Both the position numbers and the translations under genes were made by a program. The notes beneath the pieces were generated by a model. That model saw only the letters and a list, made by a program, of their open reading frames with translations, searched no databases and had not been told where the DNA came from. This document shows, in pieces, positions 1 to 9,292 of a DNA stretch of 64,000 bases; position 1 is the first letter of the stretch, and each line of letters begins with the position of its first letter. Source of the stretch: DATHXC01 sp035459965 (GTDB lineage: Bacteria > Pseudomonadota > Gammaproteobacteria > Burkholderiales > Methylophilaceae); assembly GCA_035459965.1 (NCBI GenBank), contig DATHXC010000007.1, positions 310,001 to 374,000 on the forward strand, read 5' to 3'.

Positions 1-17
1 ACTACAACTCTAACCCC

Positions 18-1742
18 TTACTCCTGCCCCCTACGCATCGTGCCACCTACCGCAGGGTCGCCAGCGCCCACACTAATTGCATGGTTCAAGCTTTCCGGAA
101 CTGGCTGCTTGAGCAGATGATACAGATTAGCAAGGTTGCGACGATAGAGACGATCAAAGCTATCGACACTCACAGATGAATTGTAGTCACCAAACCACCA
201 GAACCAATCGGAGCCTTCACAGATAGCCAACTGGCGTTCACAGTCCCTGATCTCGTCCGCATTCAAGTTATGTGCCTGCATTACCTTGTCATAACATTTC
301 TTGGCATCACACAGCAAATCCCAACCATGGTTTTTTTCGGATGAGCCTACCCAGGTGCTAAAGCTGCCATAAACCCAGCTACCGGCTGCGATTTGCGGCA
401 ACGTTTCCAGCGCAATACTTTCTGCACTTTTGGATTTAGCAACAATATCGCTGAATGTGGTCATTACTATATGGGGATTTTCTACTAATGCCGCATATAG
501 TTCGCTCAGGAAATAATACGCATTGTAGGGATAGTATTCCCAGGCATTTTCCCCATCCAGGATAACGCTGACTATAGGGTTCTGTGCAGATGCATTACCC
601 TTGTAAATGGCTTCCAGAGACTGAATAAAGTCGCTGACTGCCTCACTGGCATGTTGCTTGGAATACTCAAAGCCGATTTTGTCCGAAAGCGCATCGTCGC
701 GGAAGAAACATACGATGTCATGGCTGCCATCAGTGACGCGATATGGTTTATATAAATACTCCTGCCTTGGCGGCAGATCGATGTTGTCGAATGATTTATA
801 CAAACTATTAGCCAACACGCCTTGGCCTGTCGCGGCCCATTTAATGCCATGCTCGGCCATTAACGATAACGCAGCATGCGAAACAGCACCCTCTGCCGGC
901 CACATACCGACTGATTGCACATCAAAACGCCGTGCATGTGAGATCTGCGCAGCCTCGATATGGGCTTTAGCGCGCTGGCGACCACCAGGATATTGCCCAC
1001 AATGCGGCAAAGGTGCAAATGGCATGGCATCACGCGTAGACTTGAAATCCAGCAATAGCGGCAATATTGGATGGTAGTGGGGCGTGGTGGAAATTTCGAT
1101 CTGACCGCTTTCCTGCAATTGCTTGTACCGTGGAATCAGCCCCGCTATCAGCTCACCGATCAGTGCAAACAGATCCAGGCGCTCCTGCAGCGTAAACTGG
1201 CTGCCCTTCTCCATCAGCTTCTGTACAAACTTATTGTTGCGGCGAATACTTTCACCGGTCCACGCCAGGTGATACCACACCAGCAAATCAGCCATGTATT
1301 GACCGGAAAGATAATTCGAGGCGGTAGAGCCTTCTACTTGCAATGCGCGATAGATATTGTGCAGGCGCTGATAATGCACAAAAGGCTCAAGCATTTTTTC
1401 GTGGTGGCTTTTAAAGCAGCTATCAACAATCAGGCAACGCTCTTCCTTGGAGACATATTCAAGATTCGCCTTAGCCAGCATCCCCAGCAAGGGATCTCGT
1501 ATATCGTTACTGAGGAATTGCTGGGTGTAGTCTTCAAGTTGGTCTAGCAGGATAGGCACAAAGTTGAAGGTGACTCTTGCCGCAGGATTTTCCTCCAGAT
1601 GGTAGGCCATGTCGGTATAGTCTTTGATCGCATGCAGATAGGTCCAGGGTAGTACATACTCGCCTGTCAGCGTATCCCGGTAATCGGGTTGGTGCATGTG
1701 CCAATAGAGGTTTAGGTATAGCTTGGGGCGTGCATCAATCAT
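18..1742 (-). CDS. Glycoside hydrolase family 57 protein (alpha-amylase / glucanotransferase type)
   Basis: The protein has 574 residues and is complete, with its stop at 18-20. The GH57 fold is shown by WHMHQPDY at residues 14-21 near the N terminus, by WPAEG at 281-285, whose Glu284 is the expected nucleophile, and by LDGENAWEYY at 395-404, whose Asp396 is the expected acid/base. GH57 enzymes hydrolyse or transfer alpha-1,4-glucan chains. No signal peptide is visible, so it probably works in the cytoplasm on glycogen or maltodextrin. It lies 47 nt downstream of glgC on the same strand and is probably co-transcribed with it, which supports a role in glycogen turnover. Whether it is an amylase, a 4-alpha-glucanotransferase or another GH57 activity cannot be read from the sequence. 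Confidence 0.88.
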   Translation of the reverse strand: MIDARPKLYLNLYWHMHQPDYRDTLTGEYVLPWTYLHAIKDYTDMAYHLEENPAARVTFNFVPILLDQLEDYTQQFLSNDIRDPLLGMLAKANLEYVSKEERCLIVDSCFKSHHEKMLEPFVHYQRLHNIYRALQVEGSTASNYLSGQYMADLLVWYHLAWTGESIRRNNKFVQKLMEKGSQFTLQERLDLFALIGELIAGLIPRYKQLQESGQIEISTTPHYHPILPLLLDFKSTRDAMPFAPLPHCGQYPGGRQRAKAHIEAAQISHARRFDVQSVGMWPAEGAVSHAALSLMAEHGIKWAATGQGVLANSLYKSFDNIDLPPRQEYLYKPYRVTDGSHDIVCFFRDDALSDKIGFEYSKQHASEAVSDFIQSLEAIYKGNASAQNPIVSVILDGENAWEYYPYNAYYFLSELYAALVENPHIVMTTFSDIVAKSKSAESIALETLPQIAAGSWVYGSFSTWVGSSEKNHGWDLLCDAKKCYDKVMQAHNLNADEIRDCERQLAICEGSDWFWWFGDYNSSVSVDSFDRLYRRNLANLYHLLKQPVPESLNHAISVGAGDPAVGGTMRRGQE

Positions 1743-1789
1743 GTGGCACCGCCTTTAAATCATTGAAAATTGAGTTTCGCGTGCGCGCG

Positions 1790-3070
1790 TCAGCGTACTG
1801 AATGGATAGATTGTCCCAACATGTCTGGTGTAACCAGGGTAATGCCATTTTCGGATACATAAAACCGCTTTCTATCTTGCTCTGGATTAACCCCGATTTC
1901 CATGCCATCGGGGATACGCGTACCCATATCAACAACAACACGCTTCAAAGTAACGTAACGCCCGATATCTACTTTAGGCAATATCACTGAGCCTTGGATA
2001 TTGCTATAGCTGTTCACCCGCACATCTGAAAATAGCACCGACTGACTGACTTTTGCCCCGCTGATGATACATCCGCCAGAAACCAGAGAGTCTGTCGCCA
2101 TTCCGCAACGCTCTTCGTTATCAAAAACAAACTTCGCTGGCGGTAGCTGTTCCTGGTAGGTCCATATCGGCCATTCCCTATCATACAGATTAAGCTCAGG
2201 AGTCACTTTCGTTAATTCCATGTTCGCTTCCCAATAAGCATCAACCGTACCAACGTCACGCCAATAATAATTGCCATCGGTAGCACCCACGCAGCTATCA
2301 GTAAATCGATGGGCGAATACACGATATTTCCTGATCAGGTAAGGAATGATGTCATGTCCGAAATCATGCGTTGAATCGCAAGTATCTGCATCGCGGATTA
2401 ACTGCTCATACAAAAATGCAGCGTTGAACACATAAATACCCATACTGGCCAACGCCTGGTCAGGATCGTCGGGCATCGGCGCTGGCTGGTCAGGCTTTTC
2501 TGAGAATTCAATCACCCTGTCTGCGTCATCTACACCCATCACGCCAAAGGATTTAGCCTCATTCAGCGGTACGTTAATGCAGGCAACCGTCATATCTGCT
2601 TTATTGCGAACATGTGCTGCCAGCATCTGGCCATAATCCATTTTGTAGATATGATCCCCCGCCAGCACTAATACATACTCTGCACCGGTATTGCGCAGAA
2701 TATCCAGGTTCTGGAAAACTGCATCCGCCGTGCCTTTGTACCACTCCTCCTGTATGCGTTGCTGGGCAGGAAGCAGTTCCACGAATTCGTTGAACTCGCC
2801 TCGCAGAAAGCCCCACCCGCGCTGGATATGCTGCATCAGGCTATGAGATTTATATTGTGTGACTACGCCAATACGGCGCACACCGGAGTTCATGCAATTA
2901 GATAAAGGGAAATCGATAATCCTGAATTTTCCGCCAAATGGCACTGCCGGTTTTGCTTGCCAGTCTGTCAGGTTTTTCAATCGGCTACCTTTTCCACCTG
3001 CCAGAATCAGTGCAATAGTGTTTTTTGTGAGGGTGCTGATAAACCTTGTAGATGTTGAATCCTGCTGCAT
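1790..3070 (-). CDS. glgC: Glucose-1-phosphate adenylyltransferase (ADP-glucose pyrophosphorylase)
   Basis: This enzyme makes ADP-glucose from glucose-1-phosphate and ATP, the committed and normally allosterically controlled step of bacterial glycogen synthesis. The nucleotide-binding loop GGKGSRL lies near residues 25-31, followed by the family blocks AKPAVPFGGKFRIIDF and LAGDHIYKMDY. A left-handed beta-helix type C terminus follows. With the ATG at 3070 the protein has 426 residues, the usual length. I prefer this ATG because a GAGGAG ribosome site sits 8 nt upstream; a GTG at 3079 would overlap that site. It is divergent from glgB across a 167-nt shared promoter region and followed on the same strand by the GH57 gene. 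Confidence 0.95.
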   Translation of the reverse strand: MQQDSTSTRFISTLTKNTIALILAGGKGSRLKNLTDWQAKPAVPFGGKFRIIDFPLSNCMNSGVRRIGVVTQYKSHSLMQHIQRGWGFLRGEFNEFVELLPAQQRIQEEWYKGTADAVFQNLDILRNTGAEYVLVLAGDHIYKMDYGQMLAAHVRNKADMTVACINVPLNEAKSFGVMGVDDADRVIEFSEKPDQPAPMPDDPDQALASMGIYVFNAAFLYEQLIRDADTCDSTHDFGHDIIPYLIRKYRVFAHRFTDSCVGATDGNYYWRDVGTVDAYWEANMELTKVTPELNLYDREWPIWTYQEQLPPAKFVFDNEERCGMATDSLVSGGCIISGAKVSQSVLFSDVRVNSYSNIQGSVILPKVDIGRYVTLKRVVVDMGTRIPDGMEIGVNPEQDRKRFYVSENGITLVTPDMLGQSIHSVR

Positions 3071-3237
3071 TTTTGGCACTCCTCGTTTATAGTCTATCTA
3101 ACTGTTAGTCAGTTCCGACAAGACTGCGTTGCCGTTTGTTACAATTTGTTACATTCAGCACATTATAGGCACGATGGTAGTTGGAAATCTAGTAGAATTC
3201 ATACTCAATATGCAAATATATTTTACAGAAGAATATC
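3071..3237. promoter_or_regulatory. Divergent glgC / glgB promoter region with a 10-bp tandem repeat
   Basis: This 167-nt intergenic stretch must hold the start signals for both glgC (minus) and glgB (plus). It contains TTTGTTACA at 3135-3143 and again at 3145-3153, two copies spaced exactly 10 bp, about one helical turn. The glgB-proximal half is AT-rich. No clear sigma-70 promoter pair could be assigned by eye. Confidence 0.5.
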
Positions 3238-5412
3238 TTGTCAAAACCTAAACAAAACGTACAGATAGCGCTTATTCTTGATGCAAAGCATCACGATCCT
3301 TTTGCTTACCTGGGATTGCATCAAGAACAGGGACAGCACGTTTTCCGTGCGTTTTTACCTTATGCCTCACAAGTATGGCTTAAAACAGTGCAAGGCTGGG
3401 AGCCTTTAACAAAAAGACATGATCAAGGCATTTACGACTGGACAGGGGCTGAAGCACCATCAGTCCCCTGCCAGATAAAGATCGAACAGGAGGGACAACT
3501 CAGCGAGCGCTTTGATCCTTACACATTTACTTCCATGATCAGCAGTGATGAACTGCACTTGCTGGGCGAAGGTAGGCTTAAGCAATCTTATAAAACGTTG
3601 GGTGCGCAAATCATTACGCATCAAGGCAAAGCCGGAGTGCGTTTTGCAGTATGGGCACCCAATGCAGAGCGTGTGAGTGTAATCGGCAATTTCAATCGCT
3701 GGGATGGCCGAGTCAACCCTATGCATGTGCATGATGCCAGCGGTATTTGGGAAATCTTTCTCCCGGACCTAAGTGCTAATGAACTATATAAATTCGAAAT
3801 CCGCAATCGCCACACCGGCAACATAATCACCAAGACTGACCCCTACGGATTCAGCTTTGAGCAGCGTCCTGGTACAGCAGCACAAACCACGTCGCTTGAT
3901 AGCTACACATGGCAAGACCAGCAATGGCTTGCAACGCGTGGCGCGGCTGACTGGCTGCATGCGCCCTTCAACTGCTATGAATTGCATTTAGGATCATGGC
4001 GCAGAAATGAAAAGGGGCATTTTCTCAACTACCGTGAACTGGCGGCTGAACTGATTCCCTACCTGCACGATATGCAATACACGCATATCGAATTGCTGCC
4101 TATCTCGGAGCATCCATTGAATGAATCATGGGGCTACCAGACCACCGGTTACTTTGGCATCACCAACCGTTTCGGTAGTCCAGATGATTTCCGCTATTTC
4201 GTCGATTCCTGCCACCAGGCCAATATTGGAGTCATCCTGGATTGGGTACCGGGTCACTTCCCCAAAGATGATTGGGCCCTAGCACGCTTTGACGGCACCG
4301 CGTTGTTTGAGCACGAAGACCCAAGACTGGGTGAACACCAGGATTGGGGTACCTATATTTTCAACTATGGGCGTAATGAGGTACGCAACTTCCTGTTGGC
4401 TAATGCTTATTACTGGCTTGCGGAATTCCATATTGACGGCTTAAGGGTAGATGCAGTCGCATCCATGCTCTATCTCGATTACTCACGCAAGCATGATGAG
4501 TGGTTACCCAACAAATTTGGCGGACGTGAAAACCTTGAGGCTATCGACTTCTTCAAGCAACTCAACATTATGGTGCATGAGGACTTTCCGGGTGCATTAA
4601 CGATCGCAGAAGAGTCCACTTCATGGCCCATGATTTCAAGGCCGGTCTATCTGGGCGGTCTTGGGTTCTCGATGAAATGGAATATGGGGTGGATGAATGA
4701 CACCCTCTCCTACATAGAAAATGATCCGATTTATCGACGCTACAATCACAACAAACTTACATTCGGACAGGTGTATGCGTATACCGAGAACTTCGTATTG
4801 CCCTTCTCCCATGATGAAGTGGTACACGGCAAGCACTCGTTACTGGATAAAATGCCTGGCGATACCTGGCAGAAATTCGCGAACCTGCGACTTCTGTTTA
4901 CATACCAGATGACCAATACCGGCAAGAAGCTTAATTTCATGGGAAATGAGTTCGGCCAGGGTCGGGAATGGAATGTTAATTCCAGCCTTGATTGGCACCT
5001 GCTTGAAAGCCATTGGCATAGCGGCGTACAGCATGCAAGCCGTGACCTTAACCGCCTATACAGAAATACCGCTGCACTCTATGAGCTGGATTTTGAGTCA
5101 CAGGGCTTTAGCTGGGTAGACTGTAACGATGTCGATCAATCTGTCGTCAGTTATATTAGGCGTGCACGTGACGGTAGTTTTGTACTAATATTACTTAATT
5201 TCACGCCTGTAACGCGCCCAAACTACCAGGTAGGTGTGCCATTCGCGGGCGAATATAAAGAGTTATTTAACAGCGATGCAGCTTGTTATGGCGGCAGTAA
5301 TGTTGGAAATGGCGCTGGCGTAAGGACAGAAGCCGTGAAATGGATGGGTTATGCCCAATGCCTGTTCATCAATTTGCCACCATTAGGTGGTTTAATTTTA
5401 AAGCTGGTTTAA
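3238..5412 (+). CDS. glgB: 1,4-alpha-glucan branching enzyme
   Basis: GlgB introduces alpha-1,6 branches into glycogen. The 724-residue protein has an N-terminal carbohydrate-binding (CBM48) region at about 130-215 and a GH13 catalytic barrel. The catalytic residues fall at Asp405 (GLRVD), Glu458 (IAEES) and Asp526 (SHDEVVHG), the same numbers as in the Escherichia coli enzyme. The start is a TTG preceded by a weak purine-rich stretch (AGAAGAA). No in-frame ATG lies nearby, and the N terminus aligns with known GlgB starts, so the TTG is probably right. The gene is divergent from glgC and followed 137 nt later by pgi on the same strand. Confidence 0.96.
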   Translation: MSKPKQNVQIALILDAKHHDPFAYLGLHQEQGQHVFRAFLPYASQVWLKTVQGWEPLTKRHDQGIYDWTGAEAPSVPCQIKIEQEGQLSERFDPYTFTSMISSDELHLLGEGRLKQSYKTLGAQIITHQGKAGVRFAVWAPNAERVSVIGNFNRWDGRVNPMHVHDASGIWEIFLPDLSANELYKFEIRNRHTGNIITKTDPYGFSFEQRPGTAAQTTSLDSYTWQDQQWLATRGAADWLHAPFNCYELHLGSWRRNEKGHFLNYRELAAELIPYLHDMQYTHIELLPISEHPLNESWGYQTTGYFGITNRFGSPDDFRYFVDSCHQANIGVILDWVPGHFPKDDWALARFDGTALFEHEDPRLGEHQDWGTYIFNYGRNEVRNFLLANAYYWLAEFHIDGLRVDAVASMLYLDYSRKHDEWLPNKFGGRENLEAIDFFKQLNIMVHEDFPGALTIAEESTSWPMISRPVYLGGLGFSMKWNMGWMNDTLSYIENDPIYRRYNHNKLTFGQVYAYTENFVLPFSHDEVVHGKHSLLDKMPGDTWQKFANLRLLFTYQMTNTGKKLNFMGNEFGQGREWNVNSSLDWHLLESHWHSGVQHASRDLNRLYRNTAALYELDFESQGFSWVDCNDVDQSVVSYIRRARDGSFVLILLNFTPVTRPNYQVGVPFAGEYKELFNSDAACYGGSNVGNGAGVRTEAVKWMGYAQCLFINLPPLGGLILKLV

Positions 5413-5549
5413 TTTTGAAACTTGCATAGCTTAAGGATTGATCGGGCCTTGCAATAAAACTCAGATTAAATGTAGCAAGCAAATTAACAGTAATAATTAA
5501 GACCATATAACTTACTAACTTTTAAAGAATATTAACTTAAACTAAAAGC

Positions 5550-7211
5550 ATGACTAATCCCACACAATTCCCGGTATGGCAACAACTTAGCACTCACAAA
5601 GATGATATCTGCAACACATTAATGCGGGACATGTTTGCTGAAGATCCCAAGCGCTTTGAAAAATTCTCCCTCCAATTTGGCGATTTATTACTGGATTATT
5701 CCAAAAATAGGATCAGCGAAAAAACACTGCAGCTGTTATTTCAGCTTGCGCGTGATTGCAATGTAGAACAATGGCGTGATCGCATGTTTGCAGGGGAAAA
5801 AATAAACTTCACGGAAAACCGTGCAGTTTTGCATACAGCATTACGCAACCGCAGCAACAAACCTGTCTTTGTCGATGGCAAAGACGTGATGCCTGACGTT
5901 AATCGTGTATTAGCACAAATGCGGGTATTTACCGATCAGGTGCGCTCTGGCAAATGGCTAGGCTACACCGGAAAGCGTATTACCAATATTGTGAACATCG
6001 GCATTGGTGGCTCTGATCTTGGGCCTGTCATGGCTTGCACCGCGTTACGTCCGTACGCCAGCGGTGATCTTAATGTACATTTTGTTTCCAATATTGATGG
6101 CGCTCACCTGGCGCAAACCCTGGAAACATGCAGTCCCGAAAACACGCTGTTTATTGTTGCCTCAAAAACCTTCACAACACAGGAAACCATGACCAATGCG
6201 CGTTCTTCACGCACCTGGTTTCTTGAATCTGCCGTTGATGAAGCCCACATTGCCAAGCATTTCGTTGCGCTCTCGACCAATGCCAAGGCTGTCAGCGATT
6301 TCGGTATTGATACAGCCAATATGTTCGAGTTCTGGGATTGGGTTGGCGGACGTTATTCTTTATGGTCTGCAATCGGCCTCTCCATTGCACTGTATATCGG
6401 CATGGATAATTTCGAGGCGATGCTGGAAGGCGGGCATGAAATGGATATCCATTTCCAGACTGCTCCACTGGAAAAGAATATGCCTGTCATCATGGCACTG
6501 CTGGGTATTTGGCATAACAACTTCTTCCATGCGCAAACCCATGCCATCCTGCCCTACGATCAAGGCCTGTCGCGCTTCACAGCCTATCTGCAACAAGCCG
6601 ATATGGAAAGTAATGGCAAGTTTGTTGACCGCGAAGGTGAGCGCACCAACTACAGCACTGGCCCTATCATTTGGGGAGAAGCCGGCACCAATGGCCAGCA
6701 TGCCTTTTATCAATTGATCCACCAGGGCAACAAGCTGGTACCTGCTGATTTTATGATCCCACTCAATAGCCAATACTCAATCGGTGAGCATGGTGATGAA
6801 CATCATAAGATTCTGATTTCGAATATCTTTGCTCAGACTAAAGCCTTGATGCAGGGCAAGAATCTTGAAGAGGTTAAAGTCGAACTTGAAGGACAGAACC
6901 TGCCGCCAGAGACACTTGCCTTGTTAATGCCACATCGGGTATTTGCAGGTAATCGCCCTACCAATACCATATTGTTCGACAAGCTGACGCCTAAAACCCT
7001 GGGCAAACTGATTGCACTCTATGAGCACAAGATATTCGTGCAGGGCATTATCTGGAACATCAACTCGTTTGATCAATGGGGTGTTGAGTTCGGTAAGCAG
7101 ATTGCACAAAAAATCCTGCCTCAGCTAGACAGCAAGGATGAAGTCACAGACCACGATGGATCCACCAATAGCCTGATCAAGTATTACAAGAAGACAATGA
7201 AAAATAGCTAG
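5550..7211 (+). CDS. pgi: Glucose-6-phosphate isomerase
   Basis: Pgi interconverts glucose-6-phosphate and fructose-6-phosphate in the cytoplasm. It links gluconeogenesis or the ribulose monophosphate pathway to the glycogen genes just upstream. The 553-residue sequence carries the sugar-phosphate loop GGSDLGP and the signature GGRYSLWSAIGL. The active-site block WGEAGTNGQHAFYQL contains the catalytic Glu, and the C-terminal signature NINSFDQWGVEFGK is present. It is closed by a strong bidirectional terminator at 7228-7260. The ribosome site before the ATG is weak. Confidence 0.96.
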   Translation: MTNPTQFPVWQQLSTHKDDICNTLMRDMFAEDPKRFEKFSLQFGDLLLDYSKNRISEKTLQLLFQLARDCNVEQWRDRMFAGEKINFTENRAVLHTALRNRSNKPVFVDGKDVMPDVNRVLAQMRVFTDQVRSGKWLGYTGKRITNIVNIGIGGSDLGPVMACTALRPYASGDLNVHFVSNIDGAHLAQTLETCSPENTLFIVASKTFTTQETMTNARSSRTWFLESAVDEAHIAKHFVALSTNAKAVSDFGIDTANMFEFWDWVGGRYSLWSAIGLSIALYIGMDNFEAMLEGGHEMDIHFQTAPLEKNMPVIMALLGIWHNNFFHAQTHAILPYDQGLSRFTAYLQQADMESNGKFVDREGERTNYSTGPIIWGEAGTNGQHAFYQLIHQGNKLVPADFMIPLNSQYSIGEHGDEHHKILISNIFAQTKALMQGKNLEEVKVELEGQNLPPETLALLMPHRVFAGNRPTNTILFDKLTPKTLGKLIALYEHKIFVQGIIWNINSFDQWGVEFGKQIAQKILPQLDSKDEVTDHDGSTNSLIKYYKKTMKNS

Positions 7212-7227
7212 CTGATTTGGCTACAAA

Positions 7228-7260
7228 AAAAGCCGTAAGCGTTAAGCTTACGGCTTTTTT
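7228..7260. terminator. Bidirectional rho-independent terminator between pgi and sppA
   Basis: A perfect 14-bp inverted repeat (7228-7241 with 7247-7260, core AAGCCGTAAGC) has a 5-nt loop. The A-run on the left and T-run on the right give a terminator for both converging genes. Confidence 0.92.
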
Positions 7261-7272
7261 ATTCAGTTCAAT

Positions 7273-8217
7273 CTAACGTAGATTGGCAAACATTTTTGCA
7301 GAGAATGACTGGCTGATAGAAGCCCCAAGACGCTTGGCAAAACGGTCTGCAAATCCTTCGCGACTGGTGAAATCAACGATATTCTCTTCTTTCACGACTT
7401 CACGTGCCACATAATCCGAACTGCCATAGGCGTCTGCCAAGCCCATCTGGATGCTGCTTTCACCACTCCAGAATAAACCGCTGAAGGTTTCAGGGGTCTC
7501 TTTCAGGCGATTACCACGTCCTTCCCTGACTACGGCAATGAATTGCTGATGTATCTGATTCAGCATTTTTTGTGCGAGCTCCTGATGCTTAGGATTGACT
7601 GGTGAGAATGGATCCAGCATGGCTTTATTTTCGCCCGCCGTCATCAGGCGGCGCTCAACTCCAAGTTTTTGCATCGTGCCGGTAAAGCCGAAACCATCCA
7701 TCAACACGCCGATAGAGCCAACGATACTGGCTTTATCTACATAAATTTTGTCCGCGGCAACAGCAATATAATAGCCGCCGGAAGCACACACATCTTCAAC
7801 CACGGCATAAACCGGGATCTTCGGATGCAGCTTGCGTTGGCGCTTGATCTCATCATTGATGATGCCCGCCTGCACCGGACTGCCACCCGGGCTGTTAATA
7901 CGCAAAATAATACCCTTGGTATGCTTGTTGTCATAAGCATCCTCCAGGCTTGAGAGTACAGAATCCGCATTGACCTCATTACTACTGCCGATCACACCCT
8001 GGATATCAATAAGCGCAGTGTGGTCCAAGCCGCTTTTACTGCCGCCACCCACCCAGCCTGTTGCGTAAAAAAACAAGAAGAATAGATAAACAAAGGTGAG
8101 TGACTTGAAAAATATACCCCAACGCCGCGCACGTTTTTGTTCTGCGATGGCTGAAAAAGCCAGCTTCTCTATGGTTTGACGTTCCCAGTTGGGGTTGTTT
8201 TGATTATTTTCAGACAT
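7273..8217 (-). CDS. sppA: Signal peptide peptidase SppA, single-domain S49 type
   Basis: S49 serine peptidase of 314 residues, anchored in the inner membrane by one segment at about 35-52, with the catalytic part on the outside. Ser146 in CASGGYY and Lys198 in GENKAML form the expected Ser/Lys dyad. The oxyanion block NSPGGSP lies at 108-114. The length fits the half-size SppA/SohB-like form rather than the 67-kDa tandem-domain SppA of E. coli. SppA degrades signal peptides left in the membrane. It is the last gene of the run rluC-HAD-Rieske-sppA on the minus strand, 53 nt after the Rieske gene. Confidence 0.92.
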   Translation of the reverse strand: MSENNQNNPNWERQTIEKLAFSAIAEQKRARRWGIFFKSLTFVYLFFLFFYATGWVGGGSKSGLDHTALIDIQGVIGSSNEVNADSVLSSLEDAYDNKHTKGIILRINSPGGSPVQAGIINDEIKRQRKLHPKIPVYAVVEDVCASGGYYIAVAADKIYVDKASIVGSIGVLMDGFGFTGTMQKLGVERRLMTAGENKAMLDPFSPVNPKHQELAQKMLNQIHQQFIAVVREGRGNRLKETPETFSGLFWSGESSIQMGLADAYGSSDYVAREVVKEENIVDFTSREGFADRFAKRLGASISQSFSAKMFANLR

Positions 8218-8270
8218 ACCGTTTCTTTCTTCAGAGTGAATACTTAAATGTTAACTTTGTTTGATTCGCT

Positions 8271-8639
8271 TTATTTACTTTGTGGCGTTAACGAATCCAG
8301 CTGGATCACAATCTGCTGATCCTGTTCGGTGACTTGAATAGGTTTCAGACTACGTCCTTTACATGGGCCCATTACACAATATCCTGTTTGCGGATGGTAA
8401 TGCGCACCATGGGTAGCACAAATAAGATAATTTTTAGTGAGATCAAAAAAATCACCTTCATTCCAATCAAGTTCAACAGGCACATGCGCACACTGATTAA
8501 CAAAGCCGTAAACCATACCGTTATAACGTACTACAAAACCAGTGGTGCGCTCGCCCAGTTCAGGCAAACTAAACTTGATACCCTGCGCCCTTTCCTGCAA
8601 GTCTGCACTTGTACAGATTATGCGTTGATTGTCAGCCAT
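8271..8639 (-). CDS. Small Rieske [2Fe-2S] protein
   Basis: The protein has 122 residues and is essentially one Rieske domain. The cluster ligands are visible as CAH at Cys50/His52 and CATH at Cys74/His77, with 21 residues between the pairs. There is no membrane segment and no fused oxygenase domain, so it is a ferredoxin-like electron carrier of unknown partner. Its start overlaps the end of the HAD phosphatase gene by 22 nt, so the two are translationally coupled. The same small Rieske gene commonly follows the HAD gene in betaproteobacterial rluC operons; that context is known, the function is not. Confidence 0.9.
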   Translation of the reverse strand: MADNQRIICTSADLQERAQGIKFSLPELGERTTGFVVRYNGMVYGFVNQCAHVPVELDWNEGDFFDLTKNYLICATHGAHYHPQTGYCVMGPCKGRSLKPIQVTEQDQQIVIQLDSLTPQSK

Positions 8640-9292
8640 TGTTTCAATTGATTGAATTCATCAAAATGTGCGAGTGGCTCATGCGGTAGCAGGCGCTCTA
8701 GCGGATGTGCACCAAAAGTCACCCCCAATCGCGCCACATTGGCATTTTTCGCCATCTGCAGATCAAAACTGGTATCCCCTATCATCAGTGTTCGCTCAGG
8801 GCTTGCTCCTAATTCATCCATCAACTCAAGGATCATTTGCGGATGAGGCTTGGAATGGCATTCATCTACACAACGGGTAGCATGAATATGGTGCTGGATG
8901 CCACTTCTTTCAAGAGCGCGATTTAATCCGTTCCTGCCCTTGCCAGTAGCTACGCTCAGCGCAATACCGCGGTTTACCAGCGATTCAACTGTCTCAGCCA
9001 CGCCATCAAACAAGGGAATGTCATGCTCTTCAGAGGTATAGTAGTACCCGTATCGCGCTACCAGTAACTGCATTTTTTCTTCAGCAATTGACCCAAAAAG
9101 CTCCAACAAGGCTTCACGCAAGCCCAAGCCAATAATCCCGCTTGCCGCTTCCTGGCTGGGTTGTGGCAACCCGGCATCCAGGCTGGCCTTGCGGATGGAG
9201 TCGACGATCAATTGGGTAGAATTGGCGAGCGTACCATCCCAGTCAAATATGATTAAATCAAAGTTGTTACCTGTTTTGTCTAAGATACTCAA
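8618..9292 (-). CDS. HAD-superfamily phosphatase, phosphoglycolate-phosphatase-like
   Basis: Haloacid-dehalogenase hydrolase of about 224 residues. Motif I is FDWDGTL with the nucleophile Asp near residue 17, motif II lies in SVATGKG, motif III is the Lys in HSKPHP, and motif IV is GDTSFD. A helical cap lies between motifs I and II, as in Gph/PpaX proteins. The substrate is uncertain: phosphoglycolate or another small sugar phosphate. The start is a TTG that shares bases with the rluC stop codon (TTGA), so translation is probably coupled to rluC. No better start exists before the DWDG motif. Confidence 0.88.
   Translation of the reverse strand: MSILDKTGNNFDLIIFDWDGTLANSTQLIVDSIRKASLDAGLPQPSQEAASGIIGLGLREALLELFGSIAEEKMQLLVARYGYYYTSEEHDIPLFDGVAETVESLVNRGIALSVATGKGRNGLNRALERSGIQHHIHATRCVDECHSKPHPQMILELMDELGASPERTLMIGDTSFDLQMAKNANVARLGVTFGAHPLERLLPHEPLAHFDEFNQLKQWLTINA

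Noticed and set aside
8334..8651. Plus-strand frame opposite the Rieske gene
   Set aside because: The opposite strand encodes a complete Rieske protein with all cluster ligands, in an operon; the plus frame has no recognisable motif.
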